A DNA stretch of 64,000 nt, taken from NCBI RefSeq assembly GCF_047149785.1, contig NZ_BAAGBE010000001.1, positions 1,364,001-1,428,000 of the forward strand, written 5' to 3'. Below, piece after piece: positions 25,597 through 38,045 of the stretch. This DNA is from Nitrobacter sp047149785 (lineage in GTDB: Bacteria; Pseudomonadota; Alphaproteobacteria; Rhizobiales; Xanthobacteraceae). The notes below the pieces were generated by a model that was given only the letters and a program-made list of their open reading frames with translations, had not been told where the DNA came from and did not search any database. Each line of letters starts with the position of its first letter. Positions within the stretch are counted from its first letter, which is position 1. A program made the position numbers and the translations under genes.

Positions 25597-25665
25597 CCGT
25601 TACGGTGCGCTTCGGCTTTGTCGAATCCATGTCCGCATGCATGCGTTTGATACGTGCTTTATCTG

Positions 25666-28347
25666 CTACTCCGCAGCCAGTTCCATCGGCGCAACACGCG
25701 GCAAAACAATGCGAATCCGTGTACCCTCCCCCGTTCGGGAATCGAGGTCGAGTCGCCCGCCGAGCCGGTTCGTCACGATGTTGTAGACGATGTGCAGGCC
25801 AAGGCCGGTACCGCCCTGATCGCGACGTGTCGTGAAGAAAGGATCGAACGCCTTGCGCCGCACATCCGAACTCATGCCGCAACCGTTGTCGGAAAACAGG
25901 ATTTCGACATTATCCAGGTCGACCCCCCGCACATTGATGGCGACATTGCCGCCGTTGCCTTGCGGAAAGGCGTGCGCCAGCGAGTTGAGAAAAAGATTGG
26001 TAAGCACCTGGCCGTAAGGTCCGGGATAGCTGTTCATCGTGAGGTTGGGCTCGCAGTCGACCGTCAGCGTCACATTGTGCTTGCGCAAACCAGGGCGCAG
26101 ACTCATGACCACCTGCTCAGTGAGTTCGCCGAGATCGAAAGTCCGTTTGTCCGAATAGTTGCGGTCGACGGCGACCTGCTTGAATGACCGGATCAATTCG
26201 GCGGCACGATTGAGATTGGCGACAAGCTGCGACGCCGCGTCGCGATTGGTCGCGACGAATTCGTTCAGGCTCGAGCGCCGCAAATTCCCCTTCGCGACCT
26301 CCTCGGCGAACACGGCGATCTTGCGCTCCAACGACGAGGCCACCGTCAAGCTGATGCCGACGGGGTTGTTGACCTCGTGAGCGACGCCCGCCACGAGGCG
26401 GCCGAGCGCCGCGAGTTTCTCTGCCTCGATCAGTGAGTTCTGGGTTTCCCGCAGGTTGCGCAACGCCGCCTCGGCCGCATCCTTGGCCTGCCGCATTCCC
26501 TGCTCGCTGCGCTTGCGGTCGCCGATGTCGAGCGCGACCGTGACGATGTTTTCGATCCGGCCATCGACGCCGCGGATCGGCAGCTTGTTGACCAGCCACT
26601 GTCGCATCACGCCGGCCGAATCTTCATACTCTTCTTCGTAGAAGCCGAGTTCCTTGCCGCTCTCGAGAACCCGCCTGTCGTTCTCGTCGGTTTTTGCGGC
26701 ACCGTGGCGCGACATCAGATCGCCTGTCGTCCGACCGATCGCGGCCCCGGGTTCGATCCCCAAGATACCAGCCATGTAGCGATTCATCAGAACGTAACGC
26801 AGGTCCGCGTTCTTGACGTCGATCACCGCCGGCACGGTGTCGACTACGAGCTGCAGCACACGTCGCCCTTCCGCGATCGCCTCTTCGGCCCGCCGCTGGT
26901 CGGTGATATCGCGAACCACGCCTTCATAGCGGACGACGCGGCCATTCTCGTCGCGGACCGCTGTCGCGCTGTCGGAGACCCAGAGAAGGCCGTCGTCGCG
27001 ATGGCGGACCTGATACTCGAACCCGCGGACGGTCCCGTCGCGCTCCATCCGCGACTGGTATTCGGCACGCGCATCCGGATCAACGTAGATCGTTTGCTCG
27101 ATATTGCCGATGTTGCGGATCAGATCGTCGGAGGTCTCATAGCCCATTATCCGCGCCAACGCCGGGTTGGCATCGAGCAGTTGACCAGCCGGTGTCGTGA
27201 CATAGATGCCATCGACCGAGCCTTCGAACAGCTTGCGGTAGCTTTCCTCGGCAAGACGCTGCTCGGTGAGCGCGCGGACAGCGGCTTCCCGCGCGGCATC
27301 AGCGTCAGCGAGCGTCCGACGAAATACTTCGGCGGCGCGTGCGATATCGCCGATCTCGTTATTGACGTCGGTTGCAGGAATCGACGTGTCCTTGTCGCCG
27401 CCAGCCAGCTTCCGGATAGCCCTCGCGATCAACTTCAAGGGCCGGACGGTCCGCCGCACCACGAACGCGGCCGCAAGGAGACCGATTACGATGCCCGCGC
27501 TGCCGAGCACGATGCTCTGCCATTTGGTTTCGGCCAACGTCCGCGCGAAATCGCGTGATAGCACTTTCTCGCGCTGCGCGCTGAGTTCTCGCAGCAATTC
27601 CGTTACCCGCCCGATCAGCCGGCCCTCTTTGACCAGCACATCCCTGTCGAGATTGGCGATCTCACGCTCCCGCAGCGATATCGCGATCACGGCATCGGCG
27701 TAGACCTCAACGGCGGCGCGTACCGCGGGCTCGCCGATAGGAACTGCGCGCATCGTTTTCGCCGCCCGCTCCGCGGTGGTAGGGTCACGACCGAGGAGCG
27801 CGGCTGCGACGTCGCTCTGAGCTCGGAATAGTATTTTTGAAGCCGACCGGTCGGCGGCCTGCTCGATCACGGTTTCGAGCTTCTCGCGCAACGGCGGCAG
27901 ACTCGCGATCAGCTTCTCGCGGCTCGCGATCAGGGTCGTCACCCTCTCCATGCCGCTGCGGTATGCCTCCAGCCGGGTCGTGACGCCGTCGATCATCTCC
28001 TGCTGCTCCGGGGCCAGCTCGATACGCGTCTTCTTGAGCAGTTCGTTCAGCGACGACGCGGCTCCCCAAATCTGGCCGGACTGCGCTCCCGGATCGGTCA
28101 CATAATCTCGCGCCGCAAGTCTCAATTCGTTCATGCGACGGTCGATCTCCTCGGCCAGTTCACCCACGCTGTCCAGCCGCTGCAATTCGGCGAAAGTATT
28201 GTCGAGATGACGTGTCGCGACGACGCTGGCCGCGCTGGTGATCACCATGATCGCCAGCACCAGAGAAAATCCCCCGAAGGTAATCTGGCCGATCGACAGC
28301 GAGGACGTCCGCATCCGCTGAAAATGTGCTCCGAACCCAGATGGCAT
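25666..28347 (-). CDS. PAS-domain sensor histidine kinase
   Basis: The 893-residue protein has an N-terminal membrane helix, a periplasmic helical sensor region (about residues 35-290), a second membrane helix and HAMP segment (LIARAIRKLAGGDKD), two PAS domains (EESYRKLFEGSVDGIYVTT; AVIDVKNADLRYVLMNRYM), and a kinase core with the phosphoacceptor histidine in VAGVAHEVNNPVG, N-box DNGCGM and GTGLGLHIVYN. There is no receiver domain and no cognate regulator next door. A TTG at 28407 is also in frame; ATG 28347 was taken as more plausible, and ATG 28314 (MRTSSL) is possible too. Confidence 0.93.
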   Translation of the reverse strand: MPSGFGAHFQRMRTSSLSIGQITFGGFSLVLAIMVITSAASVVATRHLDNTFAELQRLDSVGELAEEIDRRMNELRLAARDYVTDPGAQSGQIWGAASSLNELLKKTRIELAPEQQEMIDGVTTRLEAYRSGMERVTTLIASREKLIASLPPLREKLETVIEQAADRSASKILFRAQSDVAAALLGRDPTTAERAAKTMRAVPIGEPAVRAAVEVYADAVIAISLREREIANLDRDVLVKEGRLIGRVTELLRELSAQREKVLSRDFARTLAETKWQSIVLGSAGIVIGLLAAAFVVRRTVRPLKLIARAIRKLAGGDKDTSIPATDVNNEIGDIARAAEVFRRTLADADAAREAAVRALTEQRLAEESYRKLFEGSVDGIYVTTPAGQLLDANPALARIMGYETSDDLIRNIGNIEQTIYVDPDARAEYQSRMERDGTVRGFEYQVRHRDDGLLWVSDSATAVRDENGRVVRYEGVVRDITDQRRAEEAIAEGRRVLQLVVDTVPAVIDVKNADLRYVLMNRYMAGILGIEPGAAIGRTTGDLMSRHGAAKTDENDRRVLESGKELGFYEEEYEDSAGVMRQWLVNKLPIRGVDGRIENIVTVALDIGDRKRSEQGMRQAKDAAEAALRNLRETQNSLIEAEKLAALGRLVAGVAHEVNNPVGISLTVASSLERKIAVFAEEVAKGNLRRSSLNEFVATNRDAASQLVANLNRAAELIRSFKQVAVDRNYSDKRTFDLGELTEQVVMSLRPGLRKHNVTLTVDCEPNLTMNSYPGPYGQVLTNLFLNSLAHAFPQGNGGNVAINVRGVDLDNVEILFSDNGCGMSSDVRRKAFDPFFTTRRDQGGTGLGLHIVYNIVTNRLGGRLDLDSRTGEGTRIRIVLPRVAPMELAAE

Positions 28348-28477
28348 GGTGTTTAAGACCGGCTCCCGACGATCCAATATAGGCCGGATCGCGGTCTCGG
28401 GAAACAAGGGTCGACGTTAACGGGAGGGTCAGGCGGCCGACGGGGCAAACGTCTTTCAGCCCCGGGAAGCTATCCGG

Positions 28478-31400
28478 CTATTCCGCTGCGATCTGCCGTG
28501 GCGTGGGCGGCGGGTCCGCGAGATTGCGCACCAACTCCCTGGAACGAAGTTTCGCGTCGGCCACAGCCTTCTCCTTGATTGGACCGTAGCCGCGAATGCG
28601 ATCCGGCAGCGACAAGAGTTCGATCGCGCTATCGACGTTAGCCGGCGACAGTTTGTCGAGCACCAAAGCCACATCCTTTTCATAGCCTGCGATCAGGTCG
28701 CGCTCCAGCTTGCGCTCGGCGCTATAGCCGAACACGTCGAAGGCGGTGCCGCGCAAACCCTTCATCTTCGCCAGCAGGCGAAATACCGGCATCATCCGGG
28801 TCCCATCATAGGACGTCTTGGCAGGCCGACCAAGTGCATCCTTTTTGCCCGAAACCATCGGCGGCGCGAGATGGAAGCTGATCTTGTAGTCGCCCTCGAA
28901 CTGTTCGCCGAGCTGTTTCTCAAACCGGCCGTCGGTGAAAAGCCGAGCCACCTCATACTCGTCTTTGTAAGCAAGCAGCTTCGCGTAATTGACAGCGACT
29001 GCCCGCGGCAACGCGTCGCCGTAGCCGTCCGCGGCCACCTTCCTGACTCGATCGACCACCGCGCGATATTTTTCGGCAAGTCTCTTATTTTGGTAGTCGG
29101 CAAGGTAGGCCGAGCGGTGCGCGACAATTTCGTCGAGCGACATTTGTTCGAGCGTCTTCACCGCTTGTGATTCAACCGTTCCCTTCATCATCATGGCGAA
29201 ACGCGCCGGGTCGACCACCGCAAGCCGTCCGAGCCGGAACGCTTCGATGTTCATCCTGACGGCAACGCCGTTCACCTCGATCGCCTGCTCGATCGCCCCC
29301 GCCGCCAACGGCAGCAAGCCTTTCTGATAGGCATATCCCATCATCATCATGTTGGTGGCGATGGAGTCGCCGAGCAGCGACTCCGCCGGCGTCGTGAAGT
29401 CGAAGAAGGTCGCGTCGCCGCACAGCGCCGTTTCAAGAACGCGGCCGACCTTGCCGCTTTGAAAATTGAAATCACGGTTGAGAACGAAACCGGCCGTAGG
29501 AATGAGATGGGTGTTGATGACGCCGTGGGTGCGGCTCGGCTCGCACAGCATCCTGGTGTCCGCGGCGGCCGCCACCACCTCATCCGAGGCAATGACGAGA
29601 TCGGCCGTTCCGGTGACGATCCGCGAGCAGGTCACATCGGCGGGATTTCGTGACAGCCGGACATGGCTAAGGACCGCGCCGCCCTTCTGGGCCAGACCTG
29701 ACATATCGAGGATCATGCTGGCTTTGCCCTCGATATGCGCACTCATTCCGAGCAGCGCGCCGATCGTCAGCACGCCGGTGCCGCCGACGCCGCCGACCGC
29801 GATGTTGTAGGGCTGCTCCAGCGACGGCCGCGACGGCGGTTCGGGCAGTTCGCCGATCGCGCCAAGGTCCGCTGGCGCGCGCTGGCGCAGACGGCCGCCA
29901 TCGACCGTGACGAACGAGGGGCAGAAGCCCTTGATGCAGGAATAATCCTTGTTGCAGGACGACTGGTTGATGGTGCGCTTGCGCCCCATCTCGGTTTCCA
30001 GCGGCTCCACCGAAATGCAGTTCGACTGCACCGAGCAATCGCCGCAGCCTTCGCAGACTGCGGGATTGATGAGCACGCGACGTTGCGGATCTTCCATCGT
30101 GCCGCGCTTGCGGCGGCGTCGCTTCTCCGCGGCGCAGGTCTGCACGAATACGATCGCCGAGACGCCCTTGGTTTCACGGCAGGTTCTCATGACCGCATCG
30201 AGGTCGTCGCGATGCGCGGTTCTGGTTCCCGGCGCGATATCGGCGGCTGGATAGGCGTCCGGATTTTCTGACACCAGATAGATGAGGGGTACGCCTTCGG
30301 CGTGAAGCTGAAAGGTGATCCGCTGCGGCGACAGTTCGCCGTCGAGATGCTGGCCGCCGGTCATGGCGACGGCATCGTTGTAGAGGATCTTGTAGGTGAT
30401 GTTGGTCTTGGAGGCGACCGCCTGACGGATCGCGAGACTCCCGGAATGAAAATAGGTGCCGTCGCCGAGGTTGGCAAAGATGTGCTTCTCATCGGTGAAC
30501 GGCGCGATACCCACCCATGGTGCGCCTTCGCCGCCCATGTGGGTAAAGGTTTCGGTGTTGCGATCCATCCAGATCGCCATGTAGTGGCAGCCGATGCCGG
30601 CCGTGGCGCGGCTGCCTTCCGGCACCTTGGTCGAGGTGTTGTGCGGGCAACCCGAGCAGAAATACGGCACGCGCGCGATCGGCGCTGACGCCTGCATCTG
30701 CGTCGCCTGTCGGCCGTTGAACCAGTCGGCCTTGGCGCGCAGCATCTCGGCGATTTCCGGATTGAGGTTCAGGCGCAACAACCGCTCGGTCAACGATGTC
30801 GCCAGCGATGCGACACTCAATTCCTGCGCGAACGGCAGGAACCGCTCGTCGTGATCGTCCATCTTGCCGACGATGCGCGGTCGCACGTCATCGCGCCAGT
30901 TGAAAAGCTCCTGCTTGACCTGGTTCTCCACGATCTCGCGGCGTTCCTCGATGATGAAAATCTCCTCGAGTCCGACGGCGAATTCACGGACGCCCTGCGG
31001 CTCCAGCGGCCATGGCATGCCGATCTTGTAAAGCCGCAATCCGATTTTAGCCGCCACCTGTTCGGTGATGCCAAGTTCGCGCAACGCCTGACGAATGTCT
31101 TCGTAGCTTTTGCCGGACGCCATGATGCCGTAGCGCGCGTTCGGCGAGTCCATGGTGATGCGGTTGATTTTGTTGGCGCGCGCGAACGCGACCGCGGCAA
31201 AGCCCTTGTGATCCTGCAGGCGCCGGTCCTGATCGTAGCGGTCGTCGGGCCAGCGCAGATTCAGCCCGCCGGGCGGCATCTCGAAATCTGCTGGAATAAC
31301 GAACTGCTTCATCTCGTCGGTCAGATCGATCTCGGCCGTGGTTTCCACGGTTTCGGTGATGACCTTCATCCCGACCCAGCAGCCGGAATAGCGCGACATC

Positions 31401-31969
31401 GCGATGCCGAGCAGCCCCATTTCGATCATTTCATGGATGCTGGACGGGTAGAGATAGGGCATCAGCGCCGAGATGAAGGCGTGGTCCGACTGATGCGGCA
31501 CGGTTGACGATTTGGCGCCGTGGTCATCGCCGGCCAGGCACAGCACGCCGCCGTTCCTGGCTGAGCCCGCAGCGTTGCCGTGACGAAACACGTCGCCGCA
31601 GCGATCGACACCGGGTCCCTTGCCATACCAGATTCCGACGACGCCATCGTAGCGCGCACCCGGCGAGAGATGGAGTTGTTGCGATCCCCAGGTCGCGGTC
31701 GCCGCAAGGTCCTCGTTCACGCCAGGCTGGAATTTGATGTCGTATCGCTCGAGGTGGTCGCGCGCGGCGAAAAGCTGCTGATCGTAGCCGCCGAGCGGCG
31801 AGCCGCGATAGCCGGAAATGAAGCCCGCGGTCTTGAGGCCCGCGGCGCGGTCGCGGCGGATTTGCGCCATCGGCAACCGAACAAGCGCCTGAAGGCCCGT
31901 TATGAAGACGTGGCCGGTGCCTTGGGTATACTTCTGATCGAGAGTGATCGGACCTTGGTTGATTCCCAT
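28478..31969 (-). CDS. Indolepyruvate ferredoxin oxidoreductase family protein
   Basis: A 1163-residue fusion of the thiamine-diphosphate alpha part and the gamma part of 2-oxoacid:ferredoxin oxidoreductases. The N-terminal TPP/pyrimidine domain shows GFISGYRGSPLGGYD; middle parts have GIGCHYMA and NLGDGTYFHSG (TPP-binding) and an iron-sulphur site CEGCGDCSVQSNC with a nearby CNKDYSC/GFCPSF; the gamma part starts at AVGGVGGTGVLTIG. It decarboxylates aryl-pyruvates or related 2-oxoacids. The ATG at 31969 has GAGAGGGG ahead, better than GTG 32023. Alone, not in an operon with ferredoxin. Confidence 0.93.
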   Translation of the reverse strand: MGINQGPITLDQKYTQGTGHVFITGLQALVRLPMAQIRRDRAAGLKTAGFISGYRGSPLGGYDQQLFAARDHLERYDIKFQPGVNEDLAATATWGSQQLHLSPGARYDGVVGIWYGKGPGVDRCGDVFRHGNAAGSARNGGVLCLAGDDHGAKSSTVPHQSDHAFISALMPYLYPSSIHEMIEMGLLGIAMSRYSGCWVGMKVITETVETTAEIDLTDEMKQFVIPADFEMPPGGLNLRWPDDRYDQDRRLQDHKGFAAVAFARANKINRITMDSPNARYGIMASGKSYEDIRQALRELGITEQVAAKIGLRLYKIGMPWPLEPQGVREFAVGLEEIFIIEERREIVENQVKQELFNWRDDVRPRIVGKMDDHDERFLPFAQELSVASLATSLTERLLRLNLNPEIAEMLRAKADWFNGRQATQMQASAPIARVPYFCSGCPHNTSTKVPEGSRATAGIGCHYMAIWMDRNTETFTHMGGEGAPWVGIAPFTDEKHIFANLGDGTYFHSGSLAIRQAVASKTNITYKILYNDAVAMTGGQHLDGELSPQRITFQLHAEGVPLIYLVSENPDAYPAADIAPGTRTAHRDDLDAVMRTCRETKGVSAIVFVQTCAAEKRRRRKRGTMEDPQRRVLINPAVCEGCGDCSVQSNCISVEPLETEMGRKRTINQSSCNKDYSCIKGFCPSFVTVDGGRLRQRAPADLGAIGELPEPPSRPSLEQPYNIAVGGVGGTGVLTIGALLGMSAHIEGKASMILDMSGLAQKGGAVLSHVRLSRNPADVTCSRIVTGTADLVIASDEVVAAAADTRMLCEPSRTHGVINTHLIPTAGFVLNRDFNFQSGKVGRVLETALCGDATFFDFTTPAESLLGDSIATNMMMMGYAYQKGLLPLAAGAIEQAIEVNGVAVRMNIEAFRLGRLAVVDPARFAMMMKGTVESQAVKTLEQMSLDEIVAHRSAYLADYQNKRLAEKYRAVVDRVRKVAADGYGDALPRAVAVNYAKLLAYKDEYEVARLFTDGRFEKQLGEQFEGDYKISFHLAPPMVSGKKDALGRPAKTSYDGTRMMPVFRLLAKMKGLRGTAFDVFGYSAERKLERDLIAGYEKDVALVLDKLSPANVDSAIELLSLPDRIRGYGPIKEKAVADAKLRSRELVRNLADPPPTPRQIAAE

Positions 31970-32330
31970 TGCGCCCCTCTCGGCTCGTGGTGCGACGGCT
32001 TCCTCACAGGACGGCTTTTTCACAGGTAGTTATGCGTAGCGGTTAGAACCAGTCTTTGCCACGGTCCGAACCGAACGCTTCACAAAATTCCGGCGAATGG
32101 AAACGGCGCCCCGACCGCGCAATTTCGTTACGGTAAAATTGTCGAGGACAGCAGCTTGTGTCGTAGCAGGGTCTCGTCGCGCAAGGACGTGACCGCGAGT
32201 TTCCCGTCGGGACGGTGAACGCAACGCGACAAACGAGGCCCGCCTGCTCCCCATTCACGACCAATTGCGATGCGGGCCGGAACCGTGACAACCTCAATAA
32301 ATTTGCCTTCTCGGACACTGAGGACAAGGC
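31970..32330. other. Divergent promoter gap, no gene seen
   Basis: It separates the leftward oxidoreductase from the rightward Pro/Thr-rich membrane protein. Small frames are open on both strands but none has a recognisable product or start signal. Confidence 0.45.
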
Positions 32331-33038
32331 ATGTCTCACGAACGTCATTCACCCGATCCGGATGAGCACGACCCTGCCCGCAATCGCTACCTCGCCGACC
32401 ATGACGTGCAGCGGGACGAACGTCTCGATGACGAGAGGCAACCCGGTCCGGCGCTTGACGAACGTCCGGCGCGCGGCACCCGCATGACCGTACATGCGGC
32501 CGCTATCGTCGTCATACTCGGTACGGTGTTTTATGGTCTCAACACCTCGGCGGGCCCCACCGTGACGGCGGCGACCACCCACCGACCCGCGGTGACGAGT
32601 GCGACCACGCCCCAACCGACCGTGACCGGTGCGACCACACCCCAATCGACAGGTCCGAACCCGAACACGGCACAAAACAACGCCTCGAAGCCGGCGGTGA
32701 CGCCGGGCGTTCGCGACGTGACACCCTCCAACACGCAACCGGGCGTCACGACCGGCGCCGCTTCGGCCAACTCGACGGCGCCGCCGAATCCGCAGAGCAC
32801 CAATCCGTCAACTCCGGCGCCGCCAAGTCAACGCGAGTCCAGCACCGGAACAGCGAGCACCCCTAATGCCGCTCGCCCTTCCCTGGAGCACAAAAGCTTC
32901 AGACGGCGAACATCCCATTCAGTTCACCGCCGGGGTGGCCGGCGCCGAGCCCATCGAACGTACCATTCTCGGCGATTTCATTCGCCGCACGCAAAAAGCC
33001 ACTCCAGGCGACACGAGCCAAGGCACCACCGACACTGA
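32331..33038 (+). CDS. Pro/Thr-rich single-pass membrane protein, overlapped end
   Basis: The 235-residue product has an acidic/His-rich cytoplasmic N-terminus (MSHERHSPDPDEHDPARN), one membrane helix (about residues 51-69, MTVHAAAIVVILGTVFYGL) and a long Pro/Thr/Ser-rich outer part with a repeating unit close to PTVTGATTPQ (three or more copies near 32560-32650). The last 46 residues, rich in Arg/His, lie antisense to the PEP-mutase gene at 32899-33714. That tail is probably not the original C-terminus: a stop may have been lost. Function unknown. Confidence 0.65.
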   Translation: MSHERHSPDPDEHDPARNRYLADHDVQRDERLDDERQPGPALDERPARGTRMTVHAAAIVVILGTVFYGLNTSAGPTVTAATTHRPAVTSATTPQPTVTGATTPQSTGPNPNTAQNNASKPAVTPGVRDVTPSNTQPGVTTGAASANSTAPPNPQSTNPSTPAPPSQRESSTGTASTPNAARPSLEHKSFRRRTSHSVHRRGGRRRAHRTYHSRRFHSPHAKSHSRRHEPRHHRH

Positions 33039-33714
33039 TGCGGCGAACGCCGAGCTCAGCCGCCTCGGCGACGCTAAGACCGGGCCAACCGATCAGCAGG
33101 TTGAGCGGCTTTGGATGAACGGCTTTAACCGCTGCGGCAATGTCGTCCTTTGATTTCAAGCCGGGCGCATAAAGGCAGTCGGCGCCCGCCTCCGCATAGG
33201 CCTGCAACCGGTCGATAGTGAACTTGAGATCGGGCATTCCCCACAGGAAAGCCTCGCAACGGCCGACCAGCAGCACGCCGCTGCGACCGGCATCGATGGC
33301 TTCGCGGGCGGCGCGGATGCGCTCGACCGCCAGCGCTTCCTCGTAGATCGGTTTGCTCTTGTCGCCGGTGGAATCCTCGATAGACAGACCGGCAATGCCC
33401 GTTTTCGTCACGCGGGTGACGTTCGCCGCGACCCCTTCGGGCTGATCGGAAAAACCGTTTTCGAAGTCGGCATTCACAGGAACTCCAACGGACCCGCATA
33501 GCGCTGTCAAATGAGCGCAGAGTTCGTCCAGCGCAATGTGATTGTCCGGTTTGCCGATCGACCATGCAAAGCCGGCACTGGTGGAAGCGAGGGCCTTGAA
33601 GCCCATTTTCTGCAGCGCTATGGCGCTGCCCAGGTCCCACGGATTGGGAATCACAAAACAGCCGCTATCGTGCAGCTTGCGAAATGCGGCGCGTTTTTCT
33701 GCGGTCGAGGGCAT
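32899..33714 (-). CDS. Isocitrate lyase/PEP mutase family protein
   Basis: A 271-residue TIM-barrel enzyme of the PEP mutase/isocitrate lyase superfamily. It shows FVIPNPWDLGSAIALQKMG, the metal site DFENGFSDQPEG, GLSIEDSTGDKSKPI and, instead of the lyase KKCGH motif, LLVGRCEAFL. Substrate unknown: lyase or hydrolase on a 2-oxoacid or phosphonate are possible. Its 3' end overlaps the convergent gene by 140 bases. Confidence 0.88.
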   Translation of the reverse strand: MPSTAEKRAAFRKLHDSGCFVIPNPWDLGSAIALQKMGFKALASTSAGFAWSIGKPDNHIALDELCAHLTALCGSVGVPVNADFENGFSDQPEGVAANVTRVTKTGIAGLSIEDSTGDKSKPIYEEALAVERIRAAREAIDAGRSGVLLVGRCEAFLWGMPDLKFTIDRLQAYAEAGADCLYAPGLKSKDDIAAAVKAVHPKPLNLLIGWPGLSVAEAAELGVRRISVGGALARVAWSGFLRAANEIAENGTFDGLGAGHPGGELNGMFAV

Positions 33715-33980
33715 GCCGGTCTCCTTCCCGTCTCGGTCATACGACTGGCATGGCGATGGAAGTGGCTCTTGGCCGAATCAAAGCGCCTTCATTGCCAGCC
33801 GACAGGAGCAATTATTCAGGTGTCCTGTACACTTATGAAAGCGTGATCAAATTGCTTCACAGTCCGAACACGTTACAGCGCGAACACGTTTGCCAGATTT
33901 TCGACAGAGTTATGGCCGAGCCTCCAGGCGTGAGTCACTGAAGATAGCCGCGCTGTCGCGGTCGAACGAGAGGACGATTT

Positions 33981-34241
33981 ATGAAATCAATTTTCGCAGC
34001 AGCACTTTTAGCTGGATCCGTTGCGACCTTCGGTATTGCCGACGCCATGCCGTTGACGCCACCAGCGTCTGGCGCAAATGCTGACGTCATTCAGGTCGCC
34101 CAAGGCTGCGGTCGTGGCTTCCATCGCGGCCCGCGAGGCCACTGCATTGCGAACCGTGGCCCGGGGATCGTGGTTCGCCCGGAGCATCGCCGGTGCCGTT
34201 ACTGGGGTCACGGTCGTCGCGTCTGCCGCACCTGGTGGTAA
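33981..34241 (+). CDS. GCG_CRPN-type small secreted protein
   Basis: The 86-residue product has a signal peptide (MKSIFAAALLAGSVATFGIA, cleavage after ADA) and the GCG-CRPN pattern VAQGCGRGFHRGPRGHCIAN followed by an Arg/Trp-rich end (RCRYWGHGRRVCRTWW). This Bradyrhizobiaceae family of short exported proteins has no known role. A strong terminator follows at 34276. Confidence 0.82.
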   Translation: MKSIFAAALLAGSVATFGIADAMPLTPPASGANADVIQVAQGCGRGFHRGPRGHCIANRGPGIVVRPEHRRCRYWGHGRRVCRTWW

Positions 34242-34275
34242 GGCTAAACCCGACAGAATCGTGTGTTGAATTGCG

Positions 34276-34309
34276 AAGAAGGGCGGGATCAATCCCGCCC
34301 TTCTTTTTT
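34276..34309 (+). terminator. Strong rho-independent terminator
   Basis: Stem AAGAAGGGCGGGA/TCCCGCCCTTCTT with a tiny loop (TCAA) and a following run of T. It ends transcription from the GCG_CRPN gene; the A-rich left flank could serve leftward transcripts as well. Confidence 0.9.
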
Positions 34310-34377
34310 GATTTTGTCGTTTAGCTAAATCGCTCGCGCCGCAGCAGCAAACGTCTCTCCGAGCGCTGCGCGATGTC

Positions 34378-36504
<2,127 letters not shown>

Positions 36505-36755
36505 TGAATTTGCCTCAGAATCCCTGAAGTTGCCCGAAAGCCGCGAACGGACGTACCGGAAAACGAAGTCCGCCTCGTTGCAAGGCGACCTCAAATCGGG
36601 CGGGACCATGCCAAAATCGAACCTCCGGCGCAACGTCGCCTTGCGGCTAAAGCGTCGAATTCCGTAAGGAATTGCAATAAAATGCCAGCACTTGCGGCAG
36701 AATTCCAAACTGGCTGGGGACCGGCCAGGTTGGCGGTTCGATCAACACCCAGCCG

Positions 36756-37943
36756 CTAGGTCAGCCATCGCGCAATTCGCGCCACCGCATCGCGCATCTC
36801 TGCTTCCGAGCGGGCGTAGGAAAAGCGCACGAACGAGCGGCCGCGCACCGGATCGAAGTCGACGCCGGGAGTCGCGGCGACATGCGCTTCCTCCAGCATC
36901 TTTCGGGCGAACTCGTAACTGTCGGAGGTGAATTTCGAGACATCGGCATAGAGGTAGAACGCGCCGTCCGCCGGCAGGAAGTCACTCAATCCGGCTTGCG
37001 GCAAACCCGCGATCAGAATGTGGCGGTTCGCCTCATAACCGCGCTTCACGATTTCCATCTCGTCGCGGCCCGAAAACGCCGCCTCGGCTGCGACCTGCGA
37101 CAGCGTCGGCACTGAAATCGACAGGTTTTGCTGCAACCGCTCGATCGGGCGGACCAGTTGCTCCGGCACGACCATCCAGCCGACCCGCCAGCCGGTCATG
37201 CAAAAATACTTCGAGAACGAGTTGATCACCACCGCGTGACTTGACAGTTCCGCGGCGGTCACCGCGGGAAACGCATAGTCGAGACCGTGGTAGATTTCAT
37301 CGGATATGAAGCGGATGCCCTCGCTTTCCGCGGCCGCTATCAGATGGGTCAGCGCGTCCCGGGACATCATCGTGCCGGTGGGATTGGCCGGACTTGCGAC
37401 CAGCACGCCTTTCAACGGCGTCCTGCGGTGCGTTTCCAGCAGCGCCTCGCCGGTCAAGGCGTGACGCGTCTCCCTCGAAGTCTCGATCGGCACCGGCTCG
37501 CAGCCGAGCGCGGCCAGGATATGCCGGTACGGCGGATAGCCTGGGACCGTCACCGCGACCCGGTCGCCGGGCTCGAACATCGAAAGAAACGCGAGGATGA
37601 AGCCGCCCGACGATCCCGTGGTCACGACGATGCGTTCGGGATCGACGACGCAGCCATAGGCGTCGCGGTAGTGTCGCGCGATCCGAGCCCGCAGCGAGGG
37701 AATGCCGAGCGCGGGCGTATAGTCGATCCGGCCGCGCTCGAGCGCGGTGCGGGCCGCATCCAGCGCGGCGCGGGGCGCCGGCGCGGAGGGCTGCCCGACC
37801 TCCATGTGAATGACGTTGCCGCCGGCGGCCTCGATCCGCGCCGCCGCCGCCATCACGTCCATGACCATGAACGGCGGAACCCGGCTGCGGCCAGATGCCG
37901 CCAGCACGCCGTTGACCCGATCTCTCAATGTCGCATCGAGCAT
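36756..37943 (-). CDS. Class I/II pyridoxal-phosphate aminotransferase
   Basis: The 395-residue enzyme has the fold I aspartate-aminotransferase layout: HMEVGQPSAPAPRAALDAAR, TTGSSGGF, ASPANPTGTMM, DEIYHGLDY and the PLP lysine in INSFSKYFCMTGWRVGWM; the conserved carboxylate-binding Arg is near RSFVRFSYAR. Amino donor unknown; aspartate, aromatic or branched-chain substrates are all possible. It diverges from the M48 protease across 102 bases. Confidence 0.93.
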   Translation of the reverse strand: MLDATLRDRVNGVLAASGRSRVPPFMVMDVMAAAARIEAAGGNVIHMEVGQPSAPAPRAALDAARTALERGRIDYTPALGIPSLRARIARHYRDAYGCVVDPERIVVTTGSSGGFILAFLSMFEPGDRVAVTVPGYPPYRHILAALGCEPVPIETSRETRHALTGEALLETHRRTPLKGVLVASPANPTGTMMSRDALTHLIAAAESEGIRFISDEIYHGLDYAFPAVTAAELSSHAVVINSFSKYFCMTGWRVGWMVVPEQLVRPIERLQQNLSISVPTLSQVAAEAAFSGRDEMEIVKRGYEANRHILIAGLPQAGLSDFLPADGAFYLYADVSKFTSDSYEFARKMLEEAHVAATPGVDFDPVRGRSFVRFSYARSEAEMRDAVARIARWLT

Positions 37944-38045
37944 GGAAATCTGTTAACTCGCTTCAGGCGCAACAAACGCCTCAAGCCGCGCTGCCGCCGT
38001 ATTCAGCGGGTTGTTAGGGCATATCTCGAATTCGAACCATGGCCA

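Noticed and set aside
32560..32650. Short tandem repeats considered as a CRISPR or VNTR array
   Set aside because: Repeats are contiguous, in frame and encode PTVT-type units; no spacers, so not CRISPR.
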